Source: Loxodes magnus (taxonomy: Eukaryota; Ciliophora; Karyorelictea; Loxodida; Loxodidae). From it: 64,000 nucleotides of DNA. A model generated the notes under the pieces. It was not told the DNA's origin, did no database searches, and saw only the letters and a program-made list of their open reading frames with translations. Positions 53,241 to 64,000 of the stretch are shown piece by piece (position 1 is the stretch's first letter; each line of letters starts with the position of its first letter). The DNA lies in contig CAMPDV010002084.1 of NCBI GenBank assembly GCA_946699065.1, forward strand, positions 16,619-80,618. Direction: 5' to 3'. Both the position numbers and the translations under genes were made by a program.

Positions 53241-56200
53241 CTTAAAACATACTCCTTAAATCTGAAATTCTATCTTCTTTTCTTACTTTACTTCTTCACT
53301 TTTATTAATTCTTATTACTAAAAGCATACTCCTTAAATCTGAAATTCTATCTTCTTTTCTTACTTTACTTCTTCACTTTTATTAATTCTTATTACTAAAA
53401 TCATACTCCTTAAATCTGAAATTCTATCTTCTTTTCTTATTTTACTTCTTCACTTTTATAAATACTTATTACTTAAAACATACTCCTTAAATCTGAAATT
53501 CTATCTTCTTTTCTTACTTTACTTCTTCACTTTTATTAATTCTTATTACTAAAATCATACTCCTTAAATCTGAAATTCTATCTTCTTTTCTTATTTTACT
53601 TCTTCACTTTTATAAATACTTATTACTTAAAACATACTCCTTAAATCTGAAATTCTATCTTCTTTTCTTACTTTACTTCTTCACTTTTATTAATTCTTAT
53701 TACTAAAATCATACTCCTTAAATCTGAAATTCTATCTTCTTTTCTTACTTTACTTCTTCACTTTTATTAATTCTTATTACTAAAAGCATACTCCTTAAAT
53801 CTGAAATTCTATCTTCTTTTCTTATTTTACTTCTTCACTTTTATAAAAACTTATTACTTAAAAGCATACTCCTTAAATCTGAAATTCTATCTTCTTTTCT
53901 TACTTTACTTCTTCACTTTTATAAATACTTATTACTTAAAACATACTCCTTAAATCTGAAATTCTATCTTCTTTTCTTACTTTACTTCCTCACTTTTATT
54001 AATTCTTATTACTAAAAGCATACTCCTTAAATCTGAAATTCTATCTTCTTTTCTTACTTTACTTCTTCACTTTTATTAATTCTTATTACTAAAAGCATAC
54101 TCCTTAAATCTGAAATTCTATCTTCTTTTCTTATTTTACTTCTTCACTTTTATAAATTCTTATTACTAAAATCATACTCCTTAAATCTGAAATTCTATCT
54201 TCTTTTCTTATTTTACTTCTTCACTTTTATAAATACTTATTACTTCTCAAAGCATACTCCTTAAATCTGAAATTCTATCTTCTTTTCTTACTTTACTTCT
54301 TCACTTTTATTAATTCTTATTACTAAAAGCATACTCCTTAAATCTGAAATTCTATCTTCTTTTCTTACTTTACTTCTTCACTTTTATTAATTCTTATTAC
54401 TAAAAGCATACTCCTTAAATCTGAAATTCTATCTTCTTTTCTTACTTTACTTCTTCACTTTTATAAATACTTATTACTTAAAACATACTCCTTAAATCTG
54501 AAATTCTATCTTCTTTTCTTACTTTACTTCTTCACTTTTATTAATTCTTATTACTAAAAGCATACTCCTTAAATCTGAAATTCTATCTTCTTTTCTTACT
54601 TTACTTCTTCACTTTTATAAATACTTATTACTTAAAACATACTCCTTAAATCTGAAATTCTATCTTCTTTTCTTACTTTACTTCTTCACTTTTATTAATA
54701 CTTATTACTTCTCAAAAATACTCCTTAAATCTGAAATTCTATCTTCTTTTCTTACTTTACTTCTTCACTTTTATTAATTCTTATTACTAAAAGCATACTC
54801 CTTAAATCTGAAATTCTATCTTCTTTTCTTACTTTACTTCTTCACTTTTATTAATTCTTATTACTAAAAGCATACTCCTTAAATCTGAAATTCTATCTTC
54901 TTTTCTTACTTTACTTCTTCACTTTTATTAATTCTTATTACTAAAAGCATACTCCTTAAATCTGAAATTCTATCTTCTTTTCTTATTTTACTTCCTCACT
55001 TTCATAAAAACTTATTACTTAAAAGCATACTCCTTAAATCTGAAATTCTATCTTCTTTTCTTACTTTACTTCTTCACTTTTATTAATTCTTATTACTAAA
55101 ATCATACTCCTTAAATCTGAAATTCTATCTTCTTTTCTTACTTTACTTCTTCACTTTTATTAATACTTATTACTTCTCAAAAATACTCCTTAAATCTGAA
55201 ATTCTATCTTCTTTTCTTACTTTACTTCTTCACTTTTATTAATTCTTATTACTAAAATCATACTCCTTAAATCTGAAATTCTATCTTCTTTTCTTACTTT
55301 ACTTCTTCACTTTTATTAATTCTTATTACTAAAAGCATACTCCTTAAATCTGAAATTCTATCTTCTTTTCTTACTTTACTTCTTCACTTTTATTAATTCT
55401 TATTACTAAAAGCATACTCCTTAAATCTGAAATTCTATCTTCTTTTCTTACTTTACTTCTTCACTTTTATAAATACTTATTACTTAAAACATACTCCTTA
55501 AATCTGAAATTCTATCTTCTTTTCTTACTTTACTTCTTCACTTTTATTAATTCTTATTACTTAAAAGCATACTCCTTAAATCTGAAATTCTATCTTCTTT
55601 TCTTACTTTACTTCTTCACTTTTATTAATACTTATTACTTCTCAAAAATACTCCTTAAATCTGAAATTCTATCTTCTTTTCTTACTTTACTTCTTCACTT
55701 TTATTAATTCTTATTACTAAAAGCATACTCCTTAAATCTGAAATTCTATCTTCTTTTCTTACTTTACTTCTTCACTTTTATTAATTCTTATTACTAAAAG
55801 CATACTCCTTAAATCTGAAATTCTATCTTCTTTTCTTATTTTACTTCTTCACTTTTATAAATACTTATTACTTAAAACATACTCCTTAAATCTGAAATTC
55901 TATCTTCTTTTCTTACTTTACTTCTTCACTTTTATAAATACTTATTACTTAAAACATACTCCTTAAATCTGAAATTCTATCTTCTTTTCTTACTTTACTT
56001 CTTCACTTTTATTAATTCTTATTACTAAAATCATACTCCTTAAATCTGAAATTCTATCTTCTTTTCTTATTTTACTTCTTCACTTTTATAAAAACTTATT
56101 ACTTAAAAGCATACTCCTTAAATCTGAAATTCTATCTTCTTTTCTTACTTTACTTCTTCACTTTTATTAATTCTTATTACTAAAAGCATACTCCTTAAAT

Positions 56201-58980
56201 CTGAAATTCTATCTTCTTTTCTTACTTTACTTCTTCACTTTTATTAATTCTTATTACTAAAAGCATACTCCTTAAATCTGAAATTCTATCTTCTTTTCTT
56301 ACTTTACTTCTTCACTTTTATTAATACTTATTACTTAAAACATACTCCTTAAATCTGAAATTCTATCTTCTTTTCTTATTTTACTTCTTCACTTTTATAA
56401 ATACTTATTACTTCTGAAATCATAATTCTTAAAACTGAAATTCTATCTTCTTTTCTTACTTTACTTCTTCACTTTCATAAAAACTTATTACTTAAAAGCA
56501 TACTCCTTAAATCTGAAATTCTATCTTCTTTTCTTACTTTACTTCTTCACTTTTATTAATACTTATTACTTAAAACATACTCCTTAAATCTGAAATTCTA
56601 TCTTCTTTTCTTACTTTACTTCCTCACTTTCATAAAAACTTATTACTTAAAAGCATACTCCTTAAATCTGAAATTCTATCTTCTTTTCTTATTTTACTTC
56701 TTCACTTTTATAAATACTTATTACTTCTGAAATCATAATTCTTAAAACTGAAATTCTATCTTCTTTTCTTACTTTACTTCTTCACTTTCATAAAAACTTA
56801 TTACTTAAAAGCATACTCCTTAAATCTGAAATTCTATCTTCTTTTCTTACTTTACTTCTTCACTTTTATTAATACTTATTACTTAAAACATACTCCTTAA
56901 ATCTGAAATTCTATCTTCTTTTCTTACTTTACTTCTTCACTTTTATTAATTCTTATTACTAAAAGCATACTCCTTAAATCTGAAATTCTATCTTCTTTTC
57001 TTACTTTACTTCTTCACTTTTATAAAAACTTATTACTTAAAAGCATACTCCTTAAATCTGAAATTCTATCTTCTTTTCTTACTTTACTTCTTCACTTTTA
57101 TTAATTCTTATTACTAAAATCATACTCCTTAAATCTGAAATTCTATCTTCTTTTCTTATTTTACTTCCTCACTTTTATAAAAACTTATTACTTAAAAGCA
57201 TACTCCTTAAATCTGAAATTCTATCTTCTTTTCTTACTTTACTTCTTCACTTTTATTAATTCTTATTACTAAAAGCATACTCCTTAAATCTGAAATTCTA
57301 TCTTCTTTTCTTACTTTACTTCTTGACTTTTATTAATTCTTATTACTAAAAGCATACTCCTTAAATCTGAAATTCTATCTTCTTTTCTTACTTTACTTCT
57401 TCACTTTTATAAAAACTTATTACTTAAAAGCATACTCCTTAAATCTGAAATTCTATCTTCTTTTCTTACTTTACTTCTTCACTTTTATTAATTCTTATTA
57501 CTAAAATCATACTCCTTAAATCTGAAATTCTATCTTCTTTTCTTACTTTACTTCTTCACTTTCATAAAAACTTATTACTTAAAAGCATACTCCTTAAATC
57601 TGAAATTCTATCTTCTTTTCTTACTTTACTTCTTCACTTTTATAAATTCTTATTACTAAAATCATACTCCTTAAATCTGAAATTCTATCTTCTTTTCTTA
57701 TTTTACTTCTTCACTTTTATAAATTCTTATTACTAAAATCATACTCCTTAAATCTGAAATTCTATCTTCTTTTCTTACTTTACTTCTTCACTTTTATAAA
57801 TACTTATTACTTAAAACATACTCCTTAAATCTGAAATTCTATCTTCTTTTCTTACTTTACTTCCTCACTTTTATAAATACTTATTACTTAAAAGCATACT
57901 CCTTAAATCTGAAATTCTATCTTCTTTTCTTACTTTACTTCTTCACTTTTATTAATTCTTATTACTAAAAGCATACTCCTTAAATCTGAAATTCTATCTT
58001 CTTTTCTTACTTTACTTCTTCACTTTTCTAAATACTTATTACTTCTCAAAGCATACTCCTTAAATCTGAAATTCTATCTTCTTTTCTTACTTTACTTCTT
58101 CACTTTTATTAATTCTTATTACTAAAAGCATACTCCTTAAATCTGAAATTCTATCTTCTTTTCTTACTTTACTTCTTCACTTTTATTAATTCTTATTACT
58201 AAAAGCATACTCCTTAAATCTGAAATTCTATCTTCTTTTCTTACTTTACTTCTTCACTTTTATTAATTCTTATTACTAAAAGCATACTCCTTAAATCTGA
58301 AATTCTATCTTCTTTTCTTACTTTACTTCTTCACTTTTATAAATACTTATTACTTAAAACATACTCCTTAAATCTGAAATTCTATCTTCTTTTCTTACTT
58401 TACTTCTTCACTTTTATTAATTCTTATTACTAAAAGCATACTCCTTAAATCTGAAATTCTATCTTCTTTTCTTACTTTACTTCTTCACTTTTATTAATTC
58501 TTATTACTAAAAGCATACTCCTTAAATCTGAAATTCTATCTTCTTTTCTTACTTTACTTCTTCACTTTTATTAATTCTTATTACTAAAAGCATACTCCTT
58601 AAATCTGAAATTCTATCTTCTTTTCTTACTTTACTTCTTCACTTTTATTAATTCTTATTACTAAAAGCATACTCCTTAAATCTGAAATTCTATCTTCTTT
58701 TCTTACTTTACTTCTTCACTTTTATTAATTCTTATTACTAAAAGCATACTCCTTAAATCTGAAATTCTATCTTCTTTTCTTACTTTACTTCTTCACTTTT
58801 ATAAATACTTATTACTTAAAACATACTCCTTAAATCTGAAATTCTATCTTCTTTTCTTACTTTACTTCTTCACTTTTATTAATTCTTATTACTAAAAGCA
58901 TACTCCTTAAATCTGAAATTCTATCTTCTTTTCTTACTTTACTTCTTCACTTTTATTAATACTTATTACTTCTCAAAAAT

Positions 58981-59651
58981 ACTCCTTAAATCTGAAATTC
59001 TATCTTCTTTTCTTACTTTACTTCTTCACTTTTATTAATTCTTATTACTAAAAGCATACTCCTTAAATCTGAAATTCTATCTTCTTTTCTTACTTTACTT
59101 CTTCACTTTTATAAAAACTTATTACTTAAAAGCATACTCCTTAAATCTGAAATTCTATCTTCTTTTCTTACTTTACTTCTTCACTTTTATAAATTCTTAT
59201 TACTAAAATCATACTCCTTAAATCTGAAATTCTATCTTCTTTTCTTATTTTACTTCCTCACTTTTATAAAAACTTATTACTTAAAAGCATACTCCTTAAA
59301 TCTGAAATTCTATCTTCTTTTCTTACTTTACTTCTTCACTTTTATTAATTCTTATTACTAAAAGCATACTCCTTAAATCTGAAATTCTATCTTCTTTTCT
59401 TACTTTACTTCTTGACTTTTATTAATTCTTATTACTAAAAGCATACTCCTTAAATCTGAAATTCTATCTTCTTTTCTTACTTTACTTCTTCACTTTTATA
59501 AAAACTTATTACTTAAAAGCATACTCCTTAAATCTGAAATTCTATCTTCTTTTCTTACTTTACTTCTTCACTTTTATTAATTCTTATTACTAAAATCATA
59601 CTACTTAAATCTGAAATTCTATCTTCTTTTCTTACTTTACTTCTTCACTTT
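58981..59651. repeat. 671-bp segment, copy 1 (offset 1860 bp)
   Basis: Identical to 60841-61511 line by line, except C at 59041 against T at 60901. Includes the rare actacttaaatctg and a cttgac unit. A related run 2089 bp upstream has its cttgac at about 57,323. Confidence 0.93.
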
Positions 59652-62600
59652 TATTAATTCTTATTACTAAAAGCATACTCCTTAAATCTGAAATTCTATC
59701 TTCTTTTCTTACTTTACTTCTTCACTTTTATAAATACTTATTACTTAAAACATACTCCTTAAATCTGAAATTCTATCTTCTTTTCTTACTTTACTTCCTC
59801 ACTTTCATAAAAACTTATTACTTAAAAGCATACTCCTTAAATCTGAAATTCTATCTTCTTTTCTTACTTTACTTCTTCACTTTTATAAAAACTTATTACT
59901 TAAAAGCATACTCCTTAAATCTGAAATTCTATCTTCTTTTCTTACTTTACTTCTTCACTTTTATTAATTCTTATTACTAAAATCATACTCCTTAAATCTG
60001 AAATTCTATCTTCTTTTCTTACTTTACTTCCTCACTTTCATAAAAACTTATTACTTAAAAGCATACTCCTTAAATCTGAAATTCTATCTTCTTTTCTTAC
60101 TTTACTTCTTCACTTTTATTAATTCTTATTACTAAAAGCATACTCCTTAAATCTGAAATTCTATCTTCTTTTCTTACTTTACTTCTTCACTTTTATTAAT
60201 TCTTATTACTAAAAGCATACTCCTTAAATCTGAAATTCTATCTTCTTTTCTTACTTTACTTCTTCACTTTTATAAATACTTATTACTTCTCAAAAATACT
60301 CCTTAAATCTGAAATTCTATCTTCTTTTCTTACTTTACTTCTTCACTTTCATAAAAACTTATTACTTAAAAGCATACTCCTTAAATCTGAAATTCTATCT
60401 TCTTTTCTTACTTTACTTCTTCACTTTTATAAATACTTATTACTTAAAACATACTCCTTAAATCTGAAATTCTATCTTCTTTTCTTACTTTACTTCCTCA
60501 CTTTCATAAAAACTTATTACTTAAAAGCATACTCCTTAAATCTGAAATTCTATCTTCTTTTCTTACTTTACTTCTTCACTTTTATAAAAACTTATTACTT
60601 AAAAGCATACTCCTTAAATCTGAAATTCTATCTTCTTTTCTTACTTTACTTCTTCACTTTTATTAATTCTTATTACTAAAATCATACTCCTTAAATCTGA
60701 AATTCTATCTTCTTTTCTTATTTTACTTCCTCACTTTTATAAAAACTTATTACTTAAAAGCATACTCCTTAAATCTGAAATTCTATCTTCTTTTCTTACT
60801 TTACTTCTTCACTTTTATTAATTCTTATTACTAAAAGCATACTCCTTAAATCTGAAATTCTATCTTCTTTTCTTACTTTACTTCTTCACTTTTATTAATT
60901 TTTATTACTAAAAGCATACTCCTTAAATCTGAAATTCTATCTTCTTTTCTTACTTTACTTCTTCACTTTTATAAAAACTTATTACTTAAAAGCATACTCC
61001 TTAAATCTGAAATTCTATCTTCTTTTCTTACTTTACTTCTTCACTTTTATAAATTCTTATTACTAAAATCATACTCCTTAAATCTGAAATTCTATCTTCT
61101 TTTCTTATTTTACTTCCTCACTTTTATAAAAACTTATTACTTAAAAGCATACTCCTTAAATCTGAAATTCTATCTTCTTTTCTTACTTTACTTCTTCACT
61201 TTTATTAATTCTTATTACTAAAAGCATACTCCTTAAATCTGAAATTCTATCTTCTTTTCTTACTTTACTTCTTGACTTTTATTAATTCTTATTACTAAAA
61301 GCATACTCCTTAAATCTGAAATTCTATCTTCTTTTCTTACTTTACTTCTTCACTTTTATAAAAACTTATTACTTAAAAGCATACTCCTTAAATCTGAAAT
61401 TCTATCTTCTTTTCTTACTTTACTTCTTCACTTTTATTAATTCTTATTACTAAAATCATACTACTTAAATCTGAAATTCTATCTTCTTTTCTTACTTTAC
61501 TTCTTCACTTTCATAAAAACTTATTACTTAAAAGCATACTCCTTAAATCTGAAATTCTATCTTCTTTTCTTACTTTACTTCTTCACTTTTATAAATACTT
61601 ATTACTTAAAACATACTCCTTAAATCTGAAATTCTATCTTCTTTTCTTACTTTACTTCCTCACTTTCATAAAAACTTATTACTTAAAAGCATACTCCTTA
61701 AATCTGAAATTCTATCTTCTTTTCTTACTTTACTTCTTCACTTTTATAAAAACTTATTACTTAAAAGCATACTCCTTAAATCTGAAATTCTATCTTCTTT
61801 TCTTACTTTACTTCTTCACTTTTATTAATTCTTATTACTAAAATCATACTCCTTAAATCTGAAATTCTATCTTCTTTTCTTATTTTACTTCCTCACTTTT
61901 ATAAAAACTTATTACTTAAAAGCATACTCCTTAAATCTGAAATTCTATCTTCTTTTCTTACTTTACTTCTTCACTTTTATTAATTCTTATTACTAAAAGC
62001 ATACTCCTTAAATCTGAAATTCTATCTTCTTTTCTTACTTTACTTCTTCACTTTTATTAATTCTTATTACTAAAAGCATACTCCTTAAATCTGAAATTCT
62101 ATCTTCTTTTCTTACTTTACTTCTTCACTTTTATAAATACTTATTACTTCTCAAAAATACTCCTTAAATCTGAAATTCTATCTTCTTTTCTTACTTTACT
62201 TCTTCACTTTCATAAAAACTTATTACTTAAAAGCATACTCCTTAAATCTGAAATTCTATCTTCTTTTCTTACTTTACTTCTTCACTTTTATAAATACTTA
62301 TTACTTAAAACATACTCCTTAAATCTGAAATTCTATCTTCTTTTCTTACTTTACTTCCTCACTTTCATAAAAACTTATTACTTAAAAGCATACTCCTTAA
62401 ATCTGAAATTCTATCTTCTTTTCTTACTTTACTTCTTCACTTTTATAAAAACTTATTACTTAAAAGCATACTCCTTAAATCTGAAATTCTATCTTCTTTT
62501 CTTACTTTACTTCTTCACTTTTATTAATTCTTATTACTAAAATCATACTCCTTAAATCTGAAATTCTATCTTCTTTTCTTATTTTACTTCCTCACTTTTA

Positions 62601-64000
62601 TAAAAACTTATTACTTAAAAGCATACTCCTTAAATCTGAAATTCTATCTTCTTTTCTTACTTTACTTCTTCACTTTTATTAATTCTTATTACTAAAAGCA
62701 TACTCCTTAAATCTGAAATTCTATCTTCTTTTCTTACTTTACTTCTTCACTTTTATTAATTCTTATTACTAAAAGCATACTCCTTAAATCTGAAATTCTA
62801 TCTTCTTTTCTTACTTTACTTCTTCACTTTTATAAATACTTATTACTTCTCAAAAATACTCCTTAAATCTGAAATTCTATCTTCTTTTCTTACTTTACTT
62901 CTTCACTTTCATAAAAACTTATTACTTAAAAGCATACTCCTTAAATCTGAAATTCTATCTTCTTTTCTTACTTTACTTCTTCACTTTTATAAATACTTAT
63001 TACTTAAAACATACTCCTTAAATCTGAAATTCTATCTTCTTTTCTTACTTTACTTCCTCACTTTCATAAAAACTTATTACTTAAAAGCATACTCCTTAAA
63101 TCTGAAATTCTATCTTCTTTTCTTACTTTACTTCTTCACTTTTATAAAAACTTATTACTTAAAAGCATACTCCTTAAATCTGAAATTCTATCTTCTTTTC
63201 TTACTTTACTTCTTCACTTTTATTAATTCTTATTACTAAAATCATACTCCTTAAATCTGAAATTCTATCTTCTTTTCTTATTTTACTTCCTCACTTTTAT
63301 AAAAACTTATTACTTAAAAGCATACTCCTTAAATCTGAAATTCTATCTTCTTTTCTTACTTTACTTCTTCACTTTTATTAATTCTTATTACTAAAAGCAT
63401 ACTCCTTAAATCTGAAATTCTATCTTCTTTTCTTACTTTACTTCTTCACTTTTATTAATTCTTATTACTAAAAGCATACTCCTTAAATCTGAAATTCTAT
63501 CTTCTTTTCTTACTTTACTTCTTCACTTTTATAAATACTTATTACTTCTCAAAAATACTCCTTAAATCTGAAATTCTATCTTCTTTTCTTACTTTACTTC
63601 TTCACTTTCATAAAAACTTATTACTTAAAAGCATACTCCTTAAATCTGAAATTCTATCTTCTTTTCTTACTTTACTTCTTCACTTTTATAAATACTTATT
63701 ACTTAAAACATACTCCTTAAATCTGAAATTCTATCTTCTTTTCTTACTTTACTTCCTCACTTTCATAAAAACTTATTACTTAAAAGCATACTCCTTAAAT
63801 CTGAAATTCTATCTTCTTTTCTTACTTTACTTCTTCACTTTTATAAAAACTTATTACTTAAAAGCATACTCCTTAAATCTGAAATTCTATCTTCTTTTCT
63901 TACTTTACTTCTTCACTTTTATTAATTCTTATTACTAAAAGCATACTCCTTAAATCTGAAATTCTATCTTCTTTTCTTACTTTACTTCTTCACTTTTATT
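59593..64000. repeat. 699-bp nine-unit higher-order repeat
   Basis: Nine R units in fixed order: ttctcaaaaa, ataaaac types with ttaaaagc, ttaaaac, ttaaaagc, ttaaaagc, aaaatc, ttaaaagc, aaaagc, aaaagc (79+78+77+78+78+77+78+77+77 = 699). Regular starts at 62152, 62851 and 63550 (caaaaatact), each exactly 699 bp apart. Earlier copies at about 61,453 and 60,291 and a variant one at 59,593 have a different first linker or are cut by the 671-bp segment. In the last, incomplete copy one linker is aaaagc instead of aaaatc (about 63,933). Confidence 0.9.
60841..61511. repeat. 671-bp segment, copy 2
   Basis: Counterpart of 58981-59651, interrupting the 699-bp repeat phase: 60291 to 62152 is 1861 bp, not 699 or 1398 bp. 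After 61,511 the 699-bp order resumes. Confidence 0.92.

Larger units (their letters stand above)
29468..64000. repeat. Satellite array R (77-bp family)
   Basis: Head-to-tail repeats in the same orientation as array L, mostly 77 or 78 bp, with 79- and 80-bp variants set by the linker. The core runs from tactccttaaatctg through a pyrimidine-rich tract to cttcttcactttta and is almost invariant. The following roughly 25 bp vary among a small set of forms. Differences from array L: aaatctg instead of aaaactg, ttatta or ttataa instead of ttctaa, cttattac instead of cttaatac, no type B middle and no HindIII (aagctt) variant. The first aaatctg is at about 29,141 and the change is complete by about 29,511. 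In the consensus the reverse strand has stops in all three frames within one unit. The forward strand has stops in two frames, and the 77-bp shift closes the third in the next unit. The array continues off the right edge. Confidence 0.98.

Noticed and set aside
1-64000. CRISPR array (regular repeats of 77-80 bp)
   Set aside because: There are no unique spacers: the whole unit repeats, linkers come from a handful of variants, and no cas gene or leader is present.
1-64000. Coding minisatellite or long open reading frames on either strand
   Set aside because: Each unit carries several stops on both strands, and unit lengths of 77 and 80 bp shift frame every unit, so no frame remains open beyond about two units.
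1-64000. Plasmid or phage iterons, or a bacterial replication origin
   Set aside because: Iterons are about 20 bp and few, next to a rep gene. Here hundreds of 77-80 bp units run for 64 kb with no gene.
1-64000. Telomeric repeat
   Set aside because: No short G-rich telomere motif on either strand; the units are long and their complementary strand is purine-rich but not of telomere type.
1-64000. CENP-B box
   Set aside because: That box needs CpG and G-rich positions; the units have almost no CpG and 0-2 G. Absence does not exclude a centromeric role.
29510-64000. A real promoter or terminator in each R unit
   Set aside because: TATAAATA and reverse-strand AATAAA occur in register, but nothing else supports initiation or termination. 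Reported only as a low-interest observation, not as features.
1-64000. tRNA, rRNA or structured small RNA
   Set aside because: GC is about one quarter, with almost no G on this strand, so stable stems cannot form; no tRNA or rRNA motifs were seen.
1-64000. Yeast-type replication origin (ARS consensus)
   Set aside because: AT-rich stretches such as ttttataaata come close but miss core positions of the 11-bp consensus, and the host is unknown.
1-64000. Identification of the species from the unit
   Set aside because: I do not recognise this satellite from memory. Composition and unit length fit many plants, insects and other eukaryotes; a search of satellite and genome databases with both consensus units would decide.

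Overview
The whole window is tandemly repeated, AT-rich satellite DNA. I find no gene, RNA gene, transposon, CRISPR array or unique sequence in it. Two related arrays sit head to tail in the same orientation. Array L (about 1-29,467) has 79-82 bp units, mostly 80 bp. Array R (about 29,468-64,000) has 77-80 bp units, mostly 77-78 bp. Division by unit length gives roughly 370 and 445 units. Every unit has stop codons in several frames on both strands, and both basic unit lengths are 2 modulo 3, so no reading frame stays open for more than about two units.

The setting is most likely a eukaryotic chromosome, in heterochromatin of a centromeric, pericentromeric or subtelomeric kind. This rests on array size, unit length and the multi-unit (higher-order) repeat structure. 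The sequence does not identify the species or clade. No telomere repeat, CENP-B-like box, rDNA or flanking unique DNA is present.

Layout. 1-19,700: mixed type A and type B 80-mers, with local 240-bp three-unit blocks and larger duplications (about 0.9 kb at 3.2k and 6.5k; a 2.08/1.84 kb unit at 8.1-12.4k). 19,730-20,110 and 28,100-28,790: a diverged subtype intermediate between L and R. 20,500-24,300: 480- and 560-bp multi-unit repeats. 16.7-20.1k and 25.7-28.8k: partial copies of each other about 8.6-9.0 kb apart. 28,790-29,510: transition. 29,510-64,000: array R, in which a nearly fixed core of about 52 bp alternates with about 25 bp of linker drawn from a small set of variants. Their order recurs in 386-, 542-, 616-, 621-, 699-, 777-, 1547-, 1860-, 2717- and 7063-bp spacings. 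The last 4.4 kb is an almost regular nine-unit 699-bp repeat.

How it hangs together. A pyrimidine-rich core is shared by type A units of L and by all R units. The given strand is very poor in G (0-2 per unit), with G-free runs up to 301 nt. The segmental copies are whole numbers of units apart, as expected from unequal exchange or replication slippage. Unit lengths, duplications and spacings were read by eye and coordinate subtraction; breakpoints are good to a few tens of bases unless stated otherwise.
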